A stretch of 8,893 nt of DNA from Burkholderiales bacterium (GCA_947474415.1 CANJKD010000058.1:1-8893), one strand, 5' to 3'. Shown: positions 1 through 6,941, counted from the stretch's first letter. Numbers and translations are program-made. The notes: generated from the sequence alone by a model not told the origin.

Positions 1-2336
1 ACGCCCTTCATCTGCATTGGCAGCAGCAAGAACGCAGGCGCGTTGACATTGTGCTGGTACCACCCGGGCAGGCGTGATGCGATGTTGGTCACCGTGGCAT
101 CGGTGATCAGCGTGTCGGCACCCTTGATGCACACAGCCGAGAAGAGATCGCCGCCTGCCTTCAACGACACCTTGAAGTTCGCCGCCACGGCCTGTGCGTT
201 TTCGCCCAGGCCAAAGCGACCGGTCAACGCGCCTTGCTTCGGGTCACGCAGGCAGAACACGACGCGCCGGAAACCCAGCGCACGGAACATGGTTTCCAGG
301 ATCATGCGCAGGACGTCGTTGAGCTTGAAGTTCTCGACCATCGAATTGGTGATGTCCTGGATGCCTGCCGCCAGCACCTCGGCGGCGTTCTCCAGCGCTG
401 TGCGCGGCGCTTGCTGCGGCATCTTGACGGTGGCCTGCAAGGTGTGGGGCACGAGCGAATCGGGAGCCCGGATCAACGTGGCAGGGCCCGCCGCGTCGCC
501 ATCGACCGGCGTGGCGACAAGCAGGCGCCGCGCCGGCGAATGCGCCGCCACATGGAGGTTCATCGCTTTCGCCATCTCGGCCAGGCGCTCGCCGGCGACG
601 GCGGCTGCGCCTTCGATTCGAGCCGGGCTGACCCCCAATGTGCGCGCATAGCGCTTGGCGAGCTCGGCCACCTGGGCCTTGGCCTGTTCGGGCTCAGAAC
701 GCAGCAAGGTGTCGGTGACCTGGTTCGCGGCAAAGGTGAGCCAGCGCAGCCGCTCGGCGGCGTCTTGCGGTTCGCGGTTGGGTGGCTCGCCGCGAGGCTT
801 TCGCATGCAGCCCTGCAGCGTGGCAGGCAGGCCCCAGCTCTTGGCCACGCCCAGGCCCAGGGCCTCGAAGCTCAGGCCGAGCACGCTGACCGAAGCCGAC
901 TCTTCGGCGAGCGCGTCGGTCGGTCGGGACAGCGCGGCCGCCGCGCCGTTGCCGGCGACGATGCCGCGCACATGGCGGGCCTCTTCGGGGAAGTAGTACT
1001 CGGTCAGCAGGCGCCCGAGGTTCTGGAACATCGCGCCAATGAAAGCCTCTTCGCTGTCGCGCACCATCATGCCGAGCTCGCCGGCCACCATGCCGGCCAT
1101 CAAGGCCCGCAGGAAGTCTTCTTTCAACTGGTTGGCATGGGCCTTGTCGTGCATGTGTTCAAGCAGCACCAGGCTCAACGCCATGTTGCGCACGCCGTTG
1201 AAGCCGACCAGCGCAACGGCCCGCGAAATCGTGCTGATGCTGCCGCCGGCCGACGAGTAGTGCGCGGTGTTGACCAGCCGCAGTAGCTTGTTGGTCAGCG
1301 CGACGTCTTTCAGAATTTCGCTCGCCAGGCTGGCGAGATTTTCGTTCTCGGAATTCGCGACGCGCTGGATGCGGCCGACCGAGTCGGAGAGCGCCGGGAA
1401 GTCGCTCTTGTGGCGCATGCGGCGCAGCAGGAATTCGAGTGTGCCGTTCTGGCCCGCGCTGGCGCCGCCCGGCTCCGCCTCTGCCGGCGCAGGCGCGGGT
1501 GCCAGCCAACGGCGAAGCTCGTCGCGAAACTCCGCGGCGCTCACCCAGCGGCGCGCCGGTTCGCGCTCGATGGCGCGACGGAGCACGGCCCGTAGCGCGT
1601 CGTCAATCTCGGACGACAAACCCTCCGGCAGCGCCAGGTCTTCGGTCGCCACGCGGTGCATGGCGCGGTACGGGTCGCGCTCGGCAATCAGTTTCTGGCC
1701 GCTGAGCATCTCGATCAGCACGACGCCAGCCGAGAACACGTCCATCGTCGCGGCGGGCAAGCCGCCTTTCGTGGCCTCTGGCGACATGTAGCCCGGCGTG
1801 CCGACCACCTGGTCGAGGTTGCCGGGGTCGTTCAGCCGCGCAGCGATGCCGAAGTCCATCACCCGGGCACGGCCACCGCCATCGACGAGGACGTTCGACG
1901 GCTTCAGGTCCCGGTGCACCACGCCTGCGGTGTGCGCTGTGTGCAGCGCATCAAGTACGCCCACCATCATCGCGACCGCGTCCGTGGCGGGCAAGGCACC
2001 GCGCGCTTTCAGGTGCTGCGACAGCGTGGGGCCGGGAACGTATTCGAACACCAGATAGGGTTGCTGGGCGTGCATGTCGGCCTCGAACACCGGCACGATG
2101 TTCGGGTGCGTCAGCCGGCTCACGCTGCGCGCCTCCTGCAGCCATTGGTGAACGGCTTCCGGGTCGGTGGCGGCGTCGGCATGCATCAGCTTGACCGCCA
2201 CCTCGCGTTCGAGCCGGGCATCGAAACCCAGCCACACCGTGGCCTGCGCACCCTGCCCGAGTTCGCGCTTCAGCTCGAACCTTCCGATCATGGAAGGCTT
2301 TGAATTGACGGCGTTGCGCGGGGCAGCAGCAGGCAT
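1..2336 (-). CDS. Hanks-type Ser/Thr protein kinase-HDOD-GAF signalling protein (3' end outside window)
   Basis: The minus-strand frame is open from ATG at 2336 to the left edge, about 778 codons with no stop, so the C-terminus is missing. Residues ~18-278 form a complete protein kinase domain: glycine loop GQGAQATVW (~28-36), VAIK lysine in VAVKL (~K49), a likely helix-C Glu (~E68), HRDLKPSN (~141-148), DFG (~161-163), GTPGYMSPE (~179-187) and the conserved Asp in MDVFSAG (~199). It should therefore be catalytically active on Ser/Thr. A Pro/Ala linker follows, then an HDOD domain (~300-510, with LTNKLLRLVNTAHYSS and ALVGFNGVRNMAL). From ~650 the sequence resembles the start of a GAF domain, cut at base 1. 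No transmembrane segment is seen, so it is likely cytoplasmic. It lies 45 bases downstream of a paralogous kinase-like/HDOD gene and is probably co-transcribed with it. ATG 2336 has no clear Shine-Dalgarno; ATG 2291, just before GRFEL, is an alternative start. The substrate and the GAF ligand are unknown. Confidence 0.92.
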   Translation of the reverse strand, partial: MPAAAPRNAVNSKPSMIGRFELKRELGQGAQATVWLGFDARLEREVAVKLMHADAATDPEAVHQWLQEARSVSRLTHPNIVPVFEADMHAQQPYLVFEYVPGPTLSQHLKARGALPATDAVAMMVGVLDALHTAHTAGVVHRDLKPSNVLVDGGGRARVMDFGIAARLNDPGNLDQVVGTPGYMSPEATKGGLPAATMDVFSAGVVLIEMLSGQKLIAERDPYRAMHRVATEDLALPEGLSSEIDDALRAVLRRAIEREPARRWVSAAEFRDELRRWLAPAPAPAEAEPGGASAGQNGTLEFLLRRMRHKSDFPALSDSVGRIQRVANSENENLASLASEILKDVALTNKLLRLVNTAHYSSAGGSISTISRAVALVGFNGVRNMALSLVLLEHMHDKAHANQLKEDFLRALMAGMVAGELGMMVRDSEEAFIGAMFQNLGRLLTEYYFPEEARHVRGIVAGNGAAAALSRPTDALAEESASVSVLGLSFEALGLGVAKSWGLPATLQGCMRKPRGEPPNREPQDAAERLRWLTFAANQVTDTLLRSEPEQAKAQVAELAKRYARTLGVSPARIEGAAAVAGERLAEMAKAMNLHVAAHSPARRLLVATPVDGDAAGPATLIRAPDSLVPHTLQATVKMPQQAPRTALENAAEVLAAGIQDITNSMVENFKLNDVLRMILETMFRALGFRRVVFCLRDPKQGALTGRFGLGENAQAVAANFKVSLKAGGDLFSAVCIKGADTLITDATVTNIASRLPGWYQHNVNAPAFLLLPMQMKG

Positions 2337-2381
2337 CAGGAATGGGCTCGGAAGAGGGGTCAATGACCTCAGGCGCGGCGG

Positions 2382-4337
2382 TCAGCCCGCCGGCGTGGTT
2401 TCGATGTCGGCGCTGGCGCTGGCGCTGACGATGGTGGTGGCGGCGCCGTTCGCATCGCCTTCCGATTCGCCCGTGCGGGCTGCGCCAGCGCGTCGTGCGT
2501 CGGGCGCCGGCACACCTTGGCGCAGCATCTCGCGGGCCGCCCCCAGCGCCTCACCGACCTCGCGGGCGGAGAGGCCCAGCGCCCTGGCATAGCGCTGCGC
2601 GACATGTGCAATGGCCTGCGCAACGCGGGGTGTCGGCAACAGGCTGACCGCGTCGACGCAGTCGTTCGCCGCACTGGCGGTGAGGCGCAGCACGTCGGCG
2701 TCTGAGTCGGGCTTGCGCACCGTGGCGTCGACGGGCAGGCGGCGCACCATGTGCAGCACGTCTTCACCCAGGCCCCAGGTCCGAGCGACGACGCTGCCGA
2801 GCGATTCGATGTCCACGCCCAGCACGGCAAAGGCCGCCGCCTGCTCGCTCAGACCAGGCTGCTCGGGCGTGCCAGTTTCCCGGTTGGCCGGGTTGGGCTT
2901 CATCAGCTGTTCCACCTGGCCGGCTTCGTCGGCGAAGTGGTAGCGCATCATCAGGCGGCCAAGGTTCTGCAATATGGCGATGAGGTAGATCACCTGCGCG
3001 TCGTAACCCGCCGGGCGCAACCCCTGGGCCAGGTGGCCGGCGAGCCGGACGCGTTCCATCGTGACCCGAAGTGCGGCCGCGTGGAGCTTAGACAGCGGAC
3101 CGGGCCATTGCCGCAAGGTGTTCGCGGCGTGCCGTACGCCGTTCACGCCGATCAGCGAAATGATGCGCCGCAAGGTCAGCACCGGGCCGTTTCCCTGGAT
3201 CTGAGTGCCTTGCACCTGGGCTGAGTTCAGCGTGCGCAACAGTTCGAAGCTCAAGGCCATGTCGACCAGCACTTGGTCGGCGATCTCGTCGGTGCGCTGG
3301 CTTTCAAGGCTGGTCACTGCCACCACGCGGGCCGCCAGCCCCGGCAGGGCCGGCAGGTGTCCGACAGTGCGCAGCCGGTCGAGCAGCAGGCCCAGCGGGC
3401 CGCTACCGTCCTGCGACTGGGCCTCGTGCCAGCCAGTGAGCGCACCCAGAAGTGAGCGCGAGCTGGTGTAGCGCAAACGCTCCTGCCCCGACGTGCAACG
3501 ATTCGCGATCGCGCGAAGCGGTTCCGGAATCGGCAGCGGCGTGCTCCAGGGCAGGCGCACCAGTTCGCGCCCCAGCGGGGCCATGCGCGCAATGACGAGC
3601 GCGGTGTCGGCCTGGTCAAGCACCGGCTGGCCCGTCAGCAGATGGTGGAGCAACACTCCGCAGGCGAGCAGGTCATGCGCGGCCGCAGCGCGCTGGGCCT
3701 GCAGCCGGCTCGGGGCCATTGTCGTGGTGTTGTCGTTCGAGACCACCGGTGTACCGATCAGAGCGGCCGAAGCGCCCGGCCCGGCGGTGGCCAGGCCCAT
3801 CAGGCAAACCACGCCGCGCTCGTTGACGAGCACGCTGTGCAGTTGCGTGTCGAGATGGGCCACGCCGGCCTCGTGGGCGAACGCCAGGCCGCGCAGCAGT
3901 TGGCACATCCACGCCACCACATCGGCGGCTGGCGTGTTCGGGTGCGCGGCGACCCACTCTCCGAGCGTGACGCCTTGCTCCCGGTCCACGCTGATGAACG
4001 GCCAGTGGTCTTGCTCGCCCACCTCGACAACGCGGGCCAGGTTCGGATGGTCAAGCCGCGCCGCAGCACGGACATCGCGAGCCCAGCGCTCTAGTGCTTC
4101 GGCATCCCGGGGCTGAACGCGCGGCAGGGTCAGCATCACGTCATGGGCACCGACCGGGTCATACGCCAGCCACACCATCGCCGCCGCACTCTTGCCCAGC
4201 AGTTGGCGCAGCTCGAACCGGCCGAAGCGTCGGGGTGGAGCCGCGGGAGGAGGTGGCGCGGGAGGAGGTGGCGCGGGATGAGGTGGCGCGGGATGAGGTG
4301 GCGCGGGATGAGGTGGCGCGGGATGAGGGGCCATCAT
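2382..4337 (-). CDS. Pseudokinase-HDOD protein with proline-rich N-terminal repeat
   Basis: From ATG 4337 the product is 651 residues. An APPHP/APPPP repeat fills residues ~3-35. A kinase-like domain (~38-305) starts GRFELRQLLGKSAAAMVWL, clearly related to GRFELKRELGQGAQATVWL of the next gene. The catalytic residues are largely lost. The glycine loop is GKSAAAM, the VAIK lysine position reads MLTLP (Thr), the HRDLKPSN position reads HLDTQLHS (Lys to Gln, Asn to Ser, the loop Asp kept), and DFG reads GLA. An inactive or non-canonical kinase is inferred. The HDOD domain follows (~315-535, with LSFELLRTLNSAQ and SLIGVNGVRHAANTL), then a Ser/Ala-rich tail. No membrane segments are seen. It is the first gene of the pair and probably acts as an allosteric or scaffolding partner of the active kinase. 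The start is uncertain: the frame stays open to a TTG at 4505, which would add 56 residues that show no recognisable domain and cross a strong inverted repeat; no convincing ribosome binding site decides between them. Confidence 0.88.
   Translation of the reverse strand: MMAPHPAPPHPAPPHPAPPHPAPPPPAPPPPAAPPRRFGRFELRQLLGKSAAAMVWLAYDPVGAHDVMLTLPRVQPRDAEALERWARDVRAAARLDHPNLARVVEVGEQDHWPFISVDREQGVTLGEWVAAHPNTPAADVVAWMCQLLRGLAFAHEAGVAHLDTQLHSVLVNERGVVCLMGLATAGPGASAALIGTPVVSNDNTTTMAPSRLQAQRAAAAHDLLACGVLLHHLLTGQPVLDQADTALVIARMAPLGRELVRLPWSTPLPIPEPLRAIANRCTSGQERLRYTSSRSLLGALTGWHEAQSQDGSGPLGLLLDRLRTVGHLPALPGLAARVVAVTSLESQRTDEIADQVLVDMALSFELLRTLNSAQVQGTQIQGNGPVLTLRRIISLIGVNGVRHAANTLRQWPGPLSKLHAAALRVTMERVRLAGHLAQGLRPAGYDAQVIYLIAILQNLGRLMMRYHFADEAGQVEQLMKPNPANRETGTPEQPGLSEQAAAFAVLGVDIESLGSVVARTWGLGEDVLHMVRRLPVDATVRKPDSDADVLRLTASAANDCVDAVSLLPTPRVAQAIAHVAQRYARALGLSAREVGEALGAAREMLRQGVPAPDARRAGAARTGESEGDANGAATTIVSASASADIETTPAG
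4251..4325. repeat. 15-bp tandem repeat, about five units, inside the pseudokinase gene
   Basis: Units of AGGTGGCGCGGGATG (plus strand) begin at 4251, 4266, 4281, 4296 and 4311. Four are identical and the 4251 unit differs at one base (GGAGG for GGATG). A more diverged unit lies at 4236-4250. The unit is a multiple of three, so copy-number change keeps the reading frame; on the minus strand each unit encodes APPHP or APPPP. It begins about four codons after ATG 4337. Slippage-prone coding microsatellites of this sort often vary between strains, which is an inference here. Confidence 0.93.
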
Positions 4338-4462
4338 GAATGTGATGAAGTTGCCCGATTGGACCGTAAGGCGCCGACCCCCAATGAGCAGATCAACCGG
4401 GGCTTCACCGGCCAATTGCCGACTGCCCGCTGCGGCAAGGCACTGTCGCGCCCATAGCGACG

Positions 4463-4497
4463 AAGCCCGGAGCCGCCGAGCGCTGCGGGCCGGGCTT
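4463..4497. other. GC-rich inverted repeat between divergent genes, terminator-like
   Basis: AAGCCCGG (4463-4470) pairs with CCGGGCTT (4490-4497), and inside it CCGC (4473-4476) pairs with GCGG (4485-4488). On the plus strand the stem is followed by TGTGTCAAAATT, only a weak U-tract. It sits between the divergent pseudokinase and thioredoxin genes, where no upstream plus-strand gene obviously needs termination. It might stop plus-strand read-through ahead of the thioredoxin promoter, or act as a 5' UTR structure or operator for the minus-strand operon. Confidence 0.5.
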
Positions 4498-4499
4498 TG

Positions 4500-4508
4500 T
4501 GTCAAAAT
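4500..4508 (+). promoter_or_regulatory. Weak candidate extended -10 promoter for thioredoxin
   Basis: TG at 4500-4501, one base, then CAAAAT at 4503-4508 (4 of 6 matches to TATAAT) would give a transcript start near 4515 and a 5' UTR of about 40 bases. No good -35 element lies at the right distance. It is the best candidate seen upstream of thioredoxin but is only weakly supported. Confidence 0.22.
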
Positions 4509-4556
4509 TGGGACGCCCTAACGCCCGCCATCTGCGGTGCACGACCAAGGACCACC

Positions 4557-4886
4557 ATGAGCAGCGAACTGATCAAACACACTTCCGACGCATCCTTCAA
4601 CGCCGATGTCATCGAGGCCGACAAGCCGGTGCTGGTGGACTATTGGGCGGAATGGTGCGGCCCGTGCAAGATGATCGCGCCCATCCTGGACGAGGTCTCG
4701 AAAGACTACGACGGCCGCCTCAAAATTGCCAAAATGAATGTCGACGAGAACCGGGAAGTGCCGGCCAAGTACGGCATTCGCGGCATTCCCACGTTGATGC
4801 TGTTCAAGGACGGTCAACTCGCCGCGACGAAGGTCGGTGCACTGTCGAAGGCCCAGTTGACGGCATTCCTTGACGGTCATCTATAA
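4557..4886 (+). CDS. trxA: Thioredoxin 1
   Basis: This 109-residue protein has the standard length of thioredoxin 1. It is a cytoplasmic dithiol reductant that reduces protein disulfides (for example in ribonucleotide reductase, methionine sulfoxide reductases and PAPS reductase) and is recycled by thioredoxin reductase with NADPH. The active site WCGPC is at residues 33-37 (C34, C37), the buried Asp at D28 ([10 protein letters not shown]), and the cis-proline at P78 in [11 protein letters not shown]. There is no signal peptide. ATG 4557 is preceded by AAGGA (4547-4551) at five bases, which supports this start over the longer in-frame extension to 4497. It lies just upstream of rho, an arrangement also known in E. 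coli, and is divergent from the kinase-like operon. Confidence 0.97.
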   Translation: MSSELIKHTSDASFNADVIEADKPVLVDYWAEWCGPCKMIAPILDEVSKDYDGRLKIAKMNVDENREVPAKYGIRGIPTLMLFKDGQLAATKVGALSKAQLTAFLDGHL

Positions 4887-4887
4887 T
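4857..4887 (+). promoter_or_regulatory. Candidate sigma70 promoter for rho within the thioredoxin 3' end
   Basis: A perfect TATAAT (4882-4887) overlaps the thioredoxin stop codon (TAA, 4884-4886). TTGACG at 4857-4862 matches a -35 element at 5 of 6 bases, but the spacer is 19 bases, longer than the optimal 17. It would start a transcript near 4894 and leave a leader of about 300 bases before rho. Confidence 0.5.
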
Positions 4888-5193
4888 TCTCTGGAATCGC
4901 AGGTGACCCGACCGCCTTACCCAAGCGGCCCGGTAGTACCGCTAGAGATACGCCACTACATCCTGACCCAAGCGACCTCCTGACCTGGTATCGGCTCGCT
5001 GAGCTGACCCCAAGTCGTCAGTCGCTTCAACGCCCCACCCGGCGGCGCGCGGATCTGGCACAAAACTCCAGCTGATTTTAAATTCGCCCGCATTTCGGGC
5101 CTCGCAGACGTGGCAACTCGCGCGCAGCGAGGCAGCGGCCGATGCTCGCCCCTCCCGGGGGGGCGCCCCACTTCCCACCCAGGGTGTTTGCCC
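4887..5193 (+). promoter_or_regulatory. Long rho leader with C-rich, G-poor tracts (candidate rut region)
   Basis: No convincing gene lies in this 307-base interval. It contains pyrimidine-rich, G-poor stretches, notably about 4950-4985 (17 C against 5 G in 36 bases by hand count), and four TGACC copies at 4904, 4964, 4981 and 5005. Such C-over-G tracts are the kind of RNA that Rho binds. Toward its 3' end are two hairpins, GCCCG-loop-CGGGC (5086-5100) and CGCCCC-loop-GGGGCG (5147-5165). E. coli rho also follows trxA through a long leader and is autogenously attenuated by Rho; the same logic is inferred here. Confidence 0.5.
5055..5083 (+). promoter_or_regulatory. Second candidate promoter in the rho leader
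   Basis: CTGGCA (5055-5060) and TTAAAT (5078-5083) are separated by exactly 17 bases; each matches the sigma70 consensus at 4 of 6 positions. The -10 lies in a locally AT-rich patch of otherwise GC-rich sequence. It would give a shorter leader of about 100 bases that bypasses most of the C-rich tract. Confidence 0.3.
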
Positions 5194-6456
5194 ATGCATC
5201 TCTCAGAACTCAAGTTGATCCACGTCTCAGAGCTCATCACGATGGGCGAGGCGCTGGAGATCGAAAACGTCGCCCGCATGCGCAAGCAGGAGCTGATGTT
5301 CGCGATCATGAAGAAGCGCGCGAAGGGCGGCGAACAGGTGTTCGGCGACGGCGTTCTCGAAGTGCTGCCCGACGGCTTCGGCTTCCTGCGCTCGCCCGAT
5401 GCCAGCTACATGGCCTCGACCGACGACATCTACCTCAGCCCGAGCCAGATCCGCCGCTTCAACCTGCACACCGGCGATGCGGTGGAAGGTGAAGTTCGCG
5501 TGCCCAAGGACGGTGAACGCTACTTCGCGCTGGTCAAGGTCGACCGCGTGAACGGCCTGACGCCCGAGGAGAGCAAGCACAAGATCATGTTCGAGAACTT
5601 GACACCGCTGTTTCCGAAGGAACAGTTCAAGCTCGAACGCGAGATCAAGTCGGACGAGAACATCACCTGCCGCGTGCTCGACCTGATCGCCCCGATCGGC
5701 AAGGGCCAGCGCGCCCTGCTGGTGGCGCAGCCCAAGACCGGCAAGACGGTCATGATGCAGCAGATCGCGCACGCGCTGGTCGCCAACTACCCCGACGTCT
5801 ACCTGATCGTGCTGCTGGTCGACGAGCGCCCCGAGGAAGTGACCGAAATGGTTCGCACCGTGCGCGGTGAGGTCATCAGTTCGACCTTCGACGAACCCGC
5901 GGCGCGCCACGTTCAAGTCGCAGAAATGGTGATCGAGCGCGCCAAGCGCCTGGTCGAGATGAAGAAGGACGTGGTGATCCTGCTGGACTCGATCACTCGG
6001 CTCGCCCGCGCCTACAACAACGTGCTGCCCTCAAGCGGCAAGGTGTTGACCGGCGGCATGGACTCGAACGCACTGCAGCGCCCGAAGCGCTTCTTCGGCG
6101 CCGCCCGCAACGTGGAAGAAGGCGGTTCGCTGACCATCATCGGCACCGCGCTGGTCGACACCGGCAGCCGCATGGACGAGGTGATCTACGAAGAATTCAA
6201 GGGCACGGGCAATTGCGAGATCCACCTCGACCGCCGCATGGCCGAGAAGCGCGTCTACCCGTCGATTTTGTTGAACAAGAGCGGCACGCGGCGTGAGGAG
6301 TTGCTGCTGCAGCCCGAGATCCTGCAGAAGAGCTGGATCTTGCGCAAACTGCTCTACCCGATGGACGAGATCGAGGCGATGGAGTTCATCCTCGACAAGA
6401 TGAAGTCGACCAAGAACAATCACGACTTCTTCGACATGATGCGTCGAGGCGGATGA
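5194..6456 (+). CDS. rho: Transcription termination factor Rho
   Basis: This 420-residue protein matches the E. coli Rho length (419). It is the hexameric RNA-dependent ATPase/helicase that loads on C-rich RNA and releases transcripts from RNA polymerase. The N-terminal helical domain is at ~1-47 and the cold-shock-like RNA-binding domain at ~48-125, with GFGFLR (~62-66) and [15 protein letters not shown]. In the ATPase domain, Walker A is QPKTGKT (~179-185, K184), the catalytic Glu lies in VDERPEEV (~E211), Walker B is VVILLDS (~260-266, D265), the Q loop is [18 protein letters not shown], the R loop is DTGSRMDEV, and the arginine finger lies in KSGTRREE (~R366). ATG 5194 gives the conserved MHLSELK start; AGGG lies 9 bases upstream. 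A GTG at 5110 would add 28 poorly characteristic residues and is not preferred. No intrinsic terminator is obvious immediately after the stop. Confidence 0.98.
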   Translation: MHLSELKLIHVSELITMGEALEIENVARMRKQELMFAIMKKRAKGGEQVFGDGVLEVLPDGFGFLRSPDASYMASTDDIYLSPSQIRRFNLHTGDAVEGEVRVPKDGERYFALVKVDRVNGLTPEESKHKIMFENLTPLFPKEQFKLEREIKSDENITCRVLDLIAPIGKGQRALLVAQPKTGKTVMMQQIAHALVANYPDVYLIVLLVDERPEEVTEMVRTVRGEVISSTFDEPAARHVQVAEMVIERAKRLVEMKKDVVILLDSITRLARAYNNVLPSSGKVLTGGMDSNALQRPKRFFGAARNVEEGGSLTIIGTALVDTGSRMDEVIYEEFKGTGNCEIHLDRRMAEKRVYPSILLNKSGTRREELLLQPEILQKSWILRKLLYPMDEIEAMEFILDKMKSTKNNHDFFDMMRRGG

Positions 6457-6471
6457 CCCCTCGGTTCGTCC

Positions 6472-6477
6472 TATAAT
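6472..6477 (+). promoter_or_regulatory. Candidate -10 element for rpmE2
   Basis: A perfect TATAAT lies 16 bases after the rho stop codon. No recognisable -35 hexamer is found at 16-18 bases upstream. A start near 6484 would place the first hairpin at the extreme 5' end of the mRNA and give a leader of about 69 bases. Confidence 0.45.
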
Positions 6478-6484
6478 CGAAGGT

Positions 6485-6521
6485 TTTCCGCTTAACGGAA
6501 AGTGCACCGACCTTTTCGGTG
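6485..6521 (+). promoter_or_regulatory. Tandem hairpins in the rpmE2 5' UTR
   Basis: TTTCCG (6485-6490) pairs with CGGAAA (6496-6501) around the loop CTTAA; three bases later CACCGA (6505-6510) pairs with TCGGTG (6516-6521) around CCTTT. Both are perfect 6-bp stems with 5-base loops. Neither is followed by a T-run, so they are not typical intrinsic terminators. Their location between the -10 and the ribosome binding site suggests a ribosomal-protein leader or an mRNA 5' stabiliser. Confidence 0.45.
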
Positions 6522-6552
6522 TGGCTTCCACAACCGCAGCGCAGAGGCTCAA

Positions 6553-6813
6553 ATGAAAGAAGGCATCCACCCCACGTACCGCGAAGTTTGCTTCGTGGAC
6601 CTGTCCAACGGTTTCAAGTTCGTGACGCGTTCCTGCGCCACCAGCCGCGAAACGGTCAAGATGGAAGACGGCCGCGAACTGCCGCTGTTCAAGCTGGAGA
6701 CCACCAGCGAATCGCACCCGTTTTACACCGGCACACAGAAGAGCGTCGACTCGCTCGGCGGTCGCGTCGAGAAGTTCCGGAACAAGTTTGCGCACCTGAG
6801 CGCAAAGAAGTAA
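6553..6813 (+). CDS. rpmE2: Ribosomal protein bL31, type B (zinc-independent form)
   Basis: This 86-residue protein is a component of the large ribosomal subunit that helps bridge it to the small subunit. The start [16 protein letters not shown], the motif SESHPFYTG (~53-61) and the basic tail [16 protein letters not shown] are typical of type B L31. Only two cysteines are present (about C13 and C27) and the four-Cys zinc site of type A is absent, so zinc-independent folding is expected. ATG 6553 follows AGAGG (6543-6547) at five bases, deciding this start over the in-frame upstream ATG at 6502. It sits directly after rho and is closed by an intrinsic terminator. Placement after rho is, from general knowledge, common in Burkholderiales; here it may be the main L31 rather than a zinc-starvation replacement, but no second rpmE can be checked in this window. 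Confidence 0.96.
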   Translation: MKEGIHPTYREVCFVDLSNGFKFVTRSCATSRETVKMEDGRELPLFKLETTSESHPFYTGTQKSVDSLGGRVEKFRNKFAHLSAKK

Positions 6814-6852
6814 GCGTTCAGCCAGCGCCCATGGCTCGGCGACATCGCTAGA

Positions 6853-6877
6853 AAAGGCAGCCTCGGCTGCCTTTCTT
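6853..6877 (+). terminator. Intrinsic terminator after rpmE2
   Basis: AAAGGCAGC (6853-6861) pairs perfectly with GCTGCCTTT (6866-6874) around CTCG, followed by CTTGTT. It lies 39 bases after the rpmE2 stop. The paired A/T flanks make it potentially bidirectional. Confidence 0.85.
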
Positions 6878-6941
6878 GTTGGTGCGCCGGCAGGCGGATC
6901 AACTTGCTGCATCATCCGCGCTTGAACCACGGGCCGCTTCA

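Noticed and set aside
234..1286. 350-codon plus-strand open frame opposite the kinase-HDOD-GAF gene
   Set aside because: It is rich in Arg/His/Gln/Gly with no recognisable domain, and the opposite strand encodes clear HDOD and GAF-like sequence; it is a high-GC antisense shadow.
4251..4325. CRISPR-like or regulatory iteron array
   Set aside because: The units are contiguous 15-mers without spacers, lie in a coding frame and preserve it, so a coding minisatellite is the simpler reading.
4094..4339. Plus-strand frame with a repeated EVARD unit
   Set aside because: This is the complement of the 15-bp repeat that encodes APPHP in the pseudokinase gene; the minus-strand gene continues into clear domains while this frame does not.
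4924..4943. AGCGG...CCGCT inverted repeat after thioredoxin as an intrinsic terminator
   Set aside because: The stem is only five pairs and no T-run follows; it is not a convincing terminator.
5227..5916. 229-codon minus-strand open frame opposite rho
   Set aside because: It is the antisense of the Rho RNA-binding and ATPase regions, with low-complexity His/Leu/Val composition typical of shadows.
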